Source: Theocolax elegans
Lineage: Eukaryota; Arthropoda; Insecta; Hymenoptera; Cerocephalidae
Reading direction: 5' to 3'
DNA length: 64,000 nucleotides
Assembly (NCBI GenBank): GCA_026168455.1
Contig: CM047426.1
Span: 80,813,986-80,877,985 of the forward strand
Shown here: positions 62,598 to 64,000 of the stretch, piece by piece
Numbering within the stretch: the stretch's first letter is position 1
Layout of the letters: the number at the start of each line of letters is the position of its first letter
Notes under the pieces: model-generated
Databases searched by the model: none
The model's input: the letters and a program-made list of their open reading frames with translations, nothing else
What the model was told of the DNA's origin: nothing
Translations under genes and position numbers: made by a program

Positions 62598-64000
62598 CAG
62601 GGTGTCCCAAAAAGACCCGAACCCCCCGATAACTTTGCAGGATGAAATCCTATCAAAAAAAGTTAAATAGAAAAGTTATAGGATTTCAAAAAAAGAATTC
62701 AGCGGTGGCCATGTCTTTGACCTTGACCCCAGTTTTCAAGGTCAATTCAAGGTCATCTTTATAATTTTAAATAGAAACCCCTATTTTTTATTTCACAAAT
62801 CGATAGAGCGTAAAATTTTACGTCCAAATATGGAGAGAAAATTTTTTTTTTAATATCCTTGAAGGTCATGTGAAGGTCGAAATTAGCTTTTTCTTAAAAA
62901 CTCGATGGGATTGAGCTGTAGAGAAAAATGTTGCAAGCAATATCAATAGCAAAATAATCATAAACAAAAAAGTCAAATAATAATAATTTTAATGACAAAT
63001 TTATTGGTGAGATTGTATTTGTCCTCGCCCTTATGTTCTACCTAGATCAAATAAAGTTCAAATTAAAAATTTTTGACAGAAATCCCTGTTTTCAGTGTGA
63101 CCATCGATAAAGTATCAGTTTTTCGTTTCAGTTTTTGTTCAAAACATTTGCCGTGATATCCTTATAAGTTATTTGAAATTCAAATGTTTTCTCTTTTTTA
63201 ATTTACTTCAATTAAATCTTTATTTGAACTAAACCTGAGAGGAATAAAACTTTACCTAGGTATAATGATTGACTTGAGAATTTGAAGGGGATTCTTTTAT
63301 CTCATCTTATTCTAATTCAAGTAATTTTTTAAGTAGCGAGTTTGAATTAATTGACTATACCTATCTACATACCTAGATTAATAAGTACATATCTATTGTA
63401 CGTGTTCTCATAATTTTCTCACATATTATTTATTAATTTTAATGTTAATTATAAGTTTTCTCTGTAAATAATGGCTTTTCTCCGACTTTCTGAGCGAGAA
63501 AAAATATCTCTTATGATGATGAGAGGTTGGGGCGATCGTCAGAGATCTTACAATCAAGTACGAGAGTTATTCAATGAAACATTTCGGAATGGTGATGGTC
63601 AACCATTTATTTCTAAATCAACCATTAGTGAAACTATTCGACGTTTGGAACAAACTGGTAGTCTAAAACACCGTGCAATTACTGGACGGCCACGGTCAAC
63701 AACAAGTGAGGATAATCGAATGGAAATTGCGCAAGCGTTTGTTCAAAACCCACATTTAACTGTTCGCAAAGCAAGTGAACAACATGTGTTACCTCCATCA
63801 ACAGTCCATAGAATTTTAAAATCGATAAAATTTCATCCTTACAAAGTAAATTTAATACATGAACTTAACGAAGATGACCCTGACCGAAGGATTGAATTTT
63901 GCGATACTATGATGACCACAATTGACGAGGATCCAAATTTTCTTTACAGCATTGTCTTCTCAGATGAATGTACTTTCACATTAAATGGAGAGGTAAATAG
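62598..64000 (+). mobile_element. Tc1/mariner-like element, 5' part (continues past the window)
   Basis: The left terminus CAGGGTGTCCCAAAAAGACC follows the dinucleotide TA (62596-62597), as expected for IS630-Tc1-mariner insertion at TA. The transposase begins 873 bp in, so the 5' untranslated region is unusually long for this superfamily. The right end is outside the window. Confidence 0.82.
63471..64000 (+). CDS. Tc1/mariner-like transposase, N-terminal 176 residues (partial)
   Basis: Cut-and-paste DNA transposase. ATG at 63471 (MAFLRLSEREKISLMMMRG), open to the window edge with no stop or frameshift. The N-terminal half is a paired helix-turn-helix DNA-binding region: SKSTISETIRRLEQTGS, then the GRPR linker (72-75), then LPPSTVHRILK as the second helix-turn-helix. 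The catalytic domain starts near residue 130 (DDPDRRIEFC), and the first catalytic Asp is D165 in VFSDECTFTLNGE. The style fits the insect IS630/Tc1-like group often annotated with DUF4817 neighbours. The full protein is usually about 340-450 residues, so the second Asp and the final D/E lie beyond 64000. Confidence 0.9.
   Translation, partial: MAFLRLSEREKISLMMMRGWGDRQRSYNQVRELFNETFRNGDGQPFISKSTISETIRRLEQTGSLKHRAITGRPRSTTSEDNRMEIAQAFVQNPHLTVRKASEQHVLPPSTVHRILKSIKFHPYKVNLIHELNEDDPDRRIEFCDTMMTTIDEDPNFLYSIVFSDECTFTLNGEVN

Overview
The window looks like AT-rich insect nuclear DNA. Its only host protein gene is the 5' half of the splicing factor U2AF large subunit (U2af50/U2AF2), with short GT-AG introns. 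The GC-rich patches keep their CpGs, and the mobile elements (DIRS-like, Tc1/mariner-like, MITEs) are types common in arthropods. Hymenoptera is a plausible guess, but nothing here proves it.

Layout. 1-3869: the long fifth intron of U2AF2 (minus strand), running off the left edge. 3870-5633: five coding exons of U2AF2, ending just inside RRM2. 5640-5880: its CpG-rich promoter region, with an NRF1-type palindrome. 5.9-14 kb: AT-rich DNA with a fold-back hairpin (7985-8183), an 0.85 kb tandem duplication (8699-10389) and a long-TIR non-autonomous DNA element (11024-11797). 14-39 kb: gene desert without a convincing ORF, broken every 2-4 kb by short GC-rich islands carrying palindromic factor sites, CT/GA microsatellites and, in several, TATA boxes. 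39612-40519: a second long-TIR element related to the first. 40953-46061: a complete DIRS-like tyrosine-recombinase retrotransposon on the minus strand. 46-61 kb: more desert and islands, a 5S-rRNA-derived repeat (about 47.6 kb), a MITE with a perfect 8-bp target duplication (52551-52977) and a degenerate tRNA-like SINE (about 58.9 kb). 61492-61926: a solo LTR. 62598 to the end: a Tc1/mariner-like element whose transposase frame is intact up to the edge.

The most remarkable object is the DIRS-like element. It has 151-bp perfect inverted terminal repeats and an internal complementary region that matches the predicted joined ends of its circle. Its gag gene is spliced (SR-like first exon, 457-bp intron). 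Gag, RT/RNase H and tyrosine recombinase lie in successive -1 frames. The gag-pol overlap holds A AAA AAC in the correct phase, followed after 8 nt by a 7-bp all-GC stem. The RT frame ends in T TTA AAT directly before its stop, again in phase for -1 entry into the recombinase frame. This suggests one Gag-RT-YR polyprotein made by two -1 frameshifts, a testable arrangement.

All calls come from reading the sequence by eye. No database or alignment program was used, so family names rest on visible motifs, and the regulatory islands are inference.
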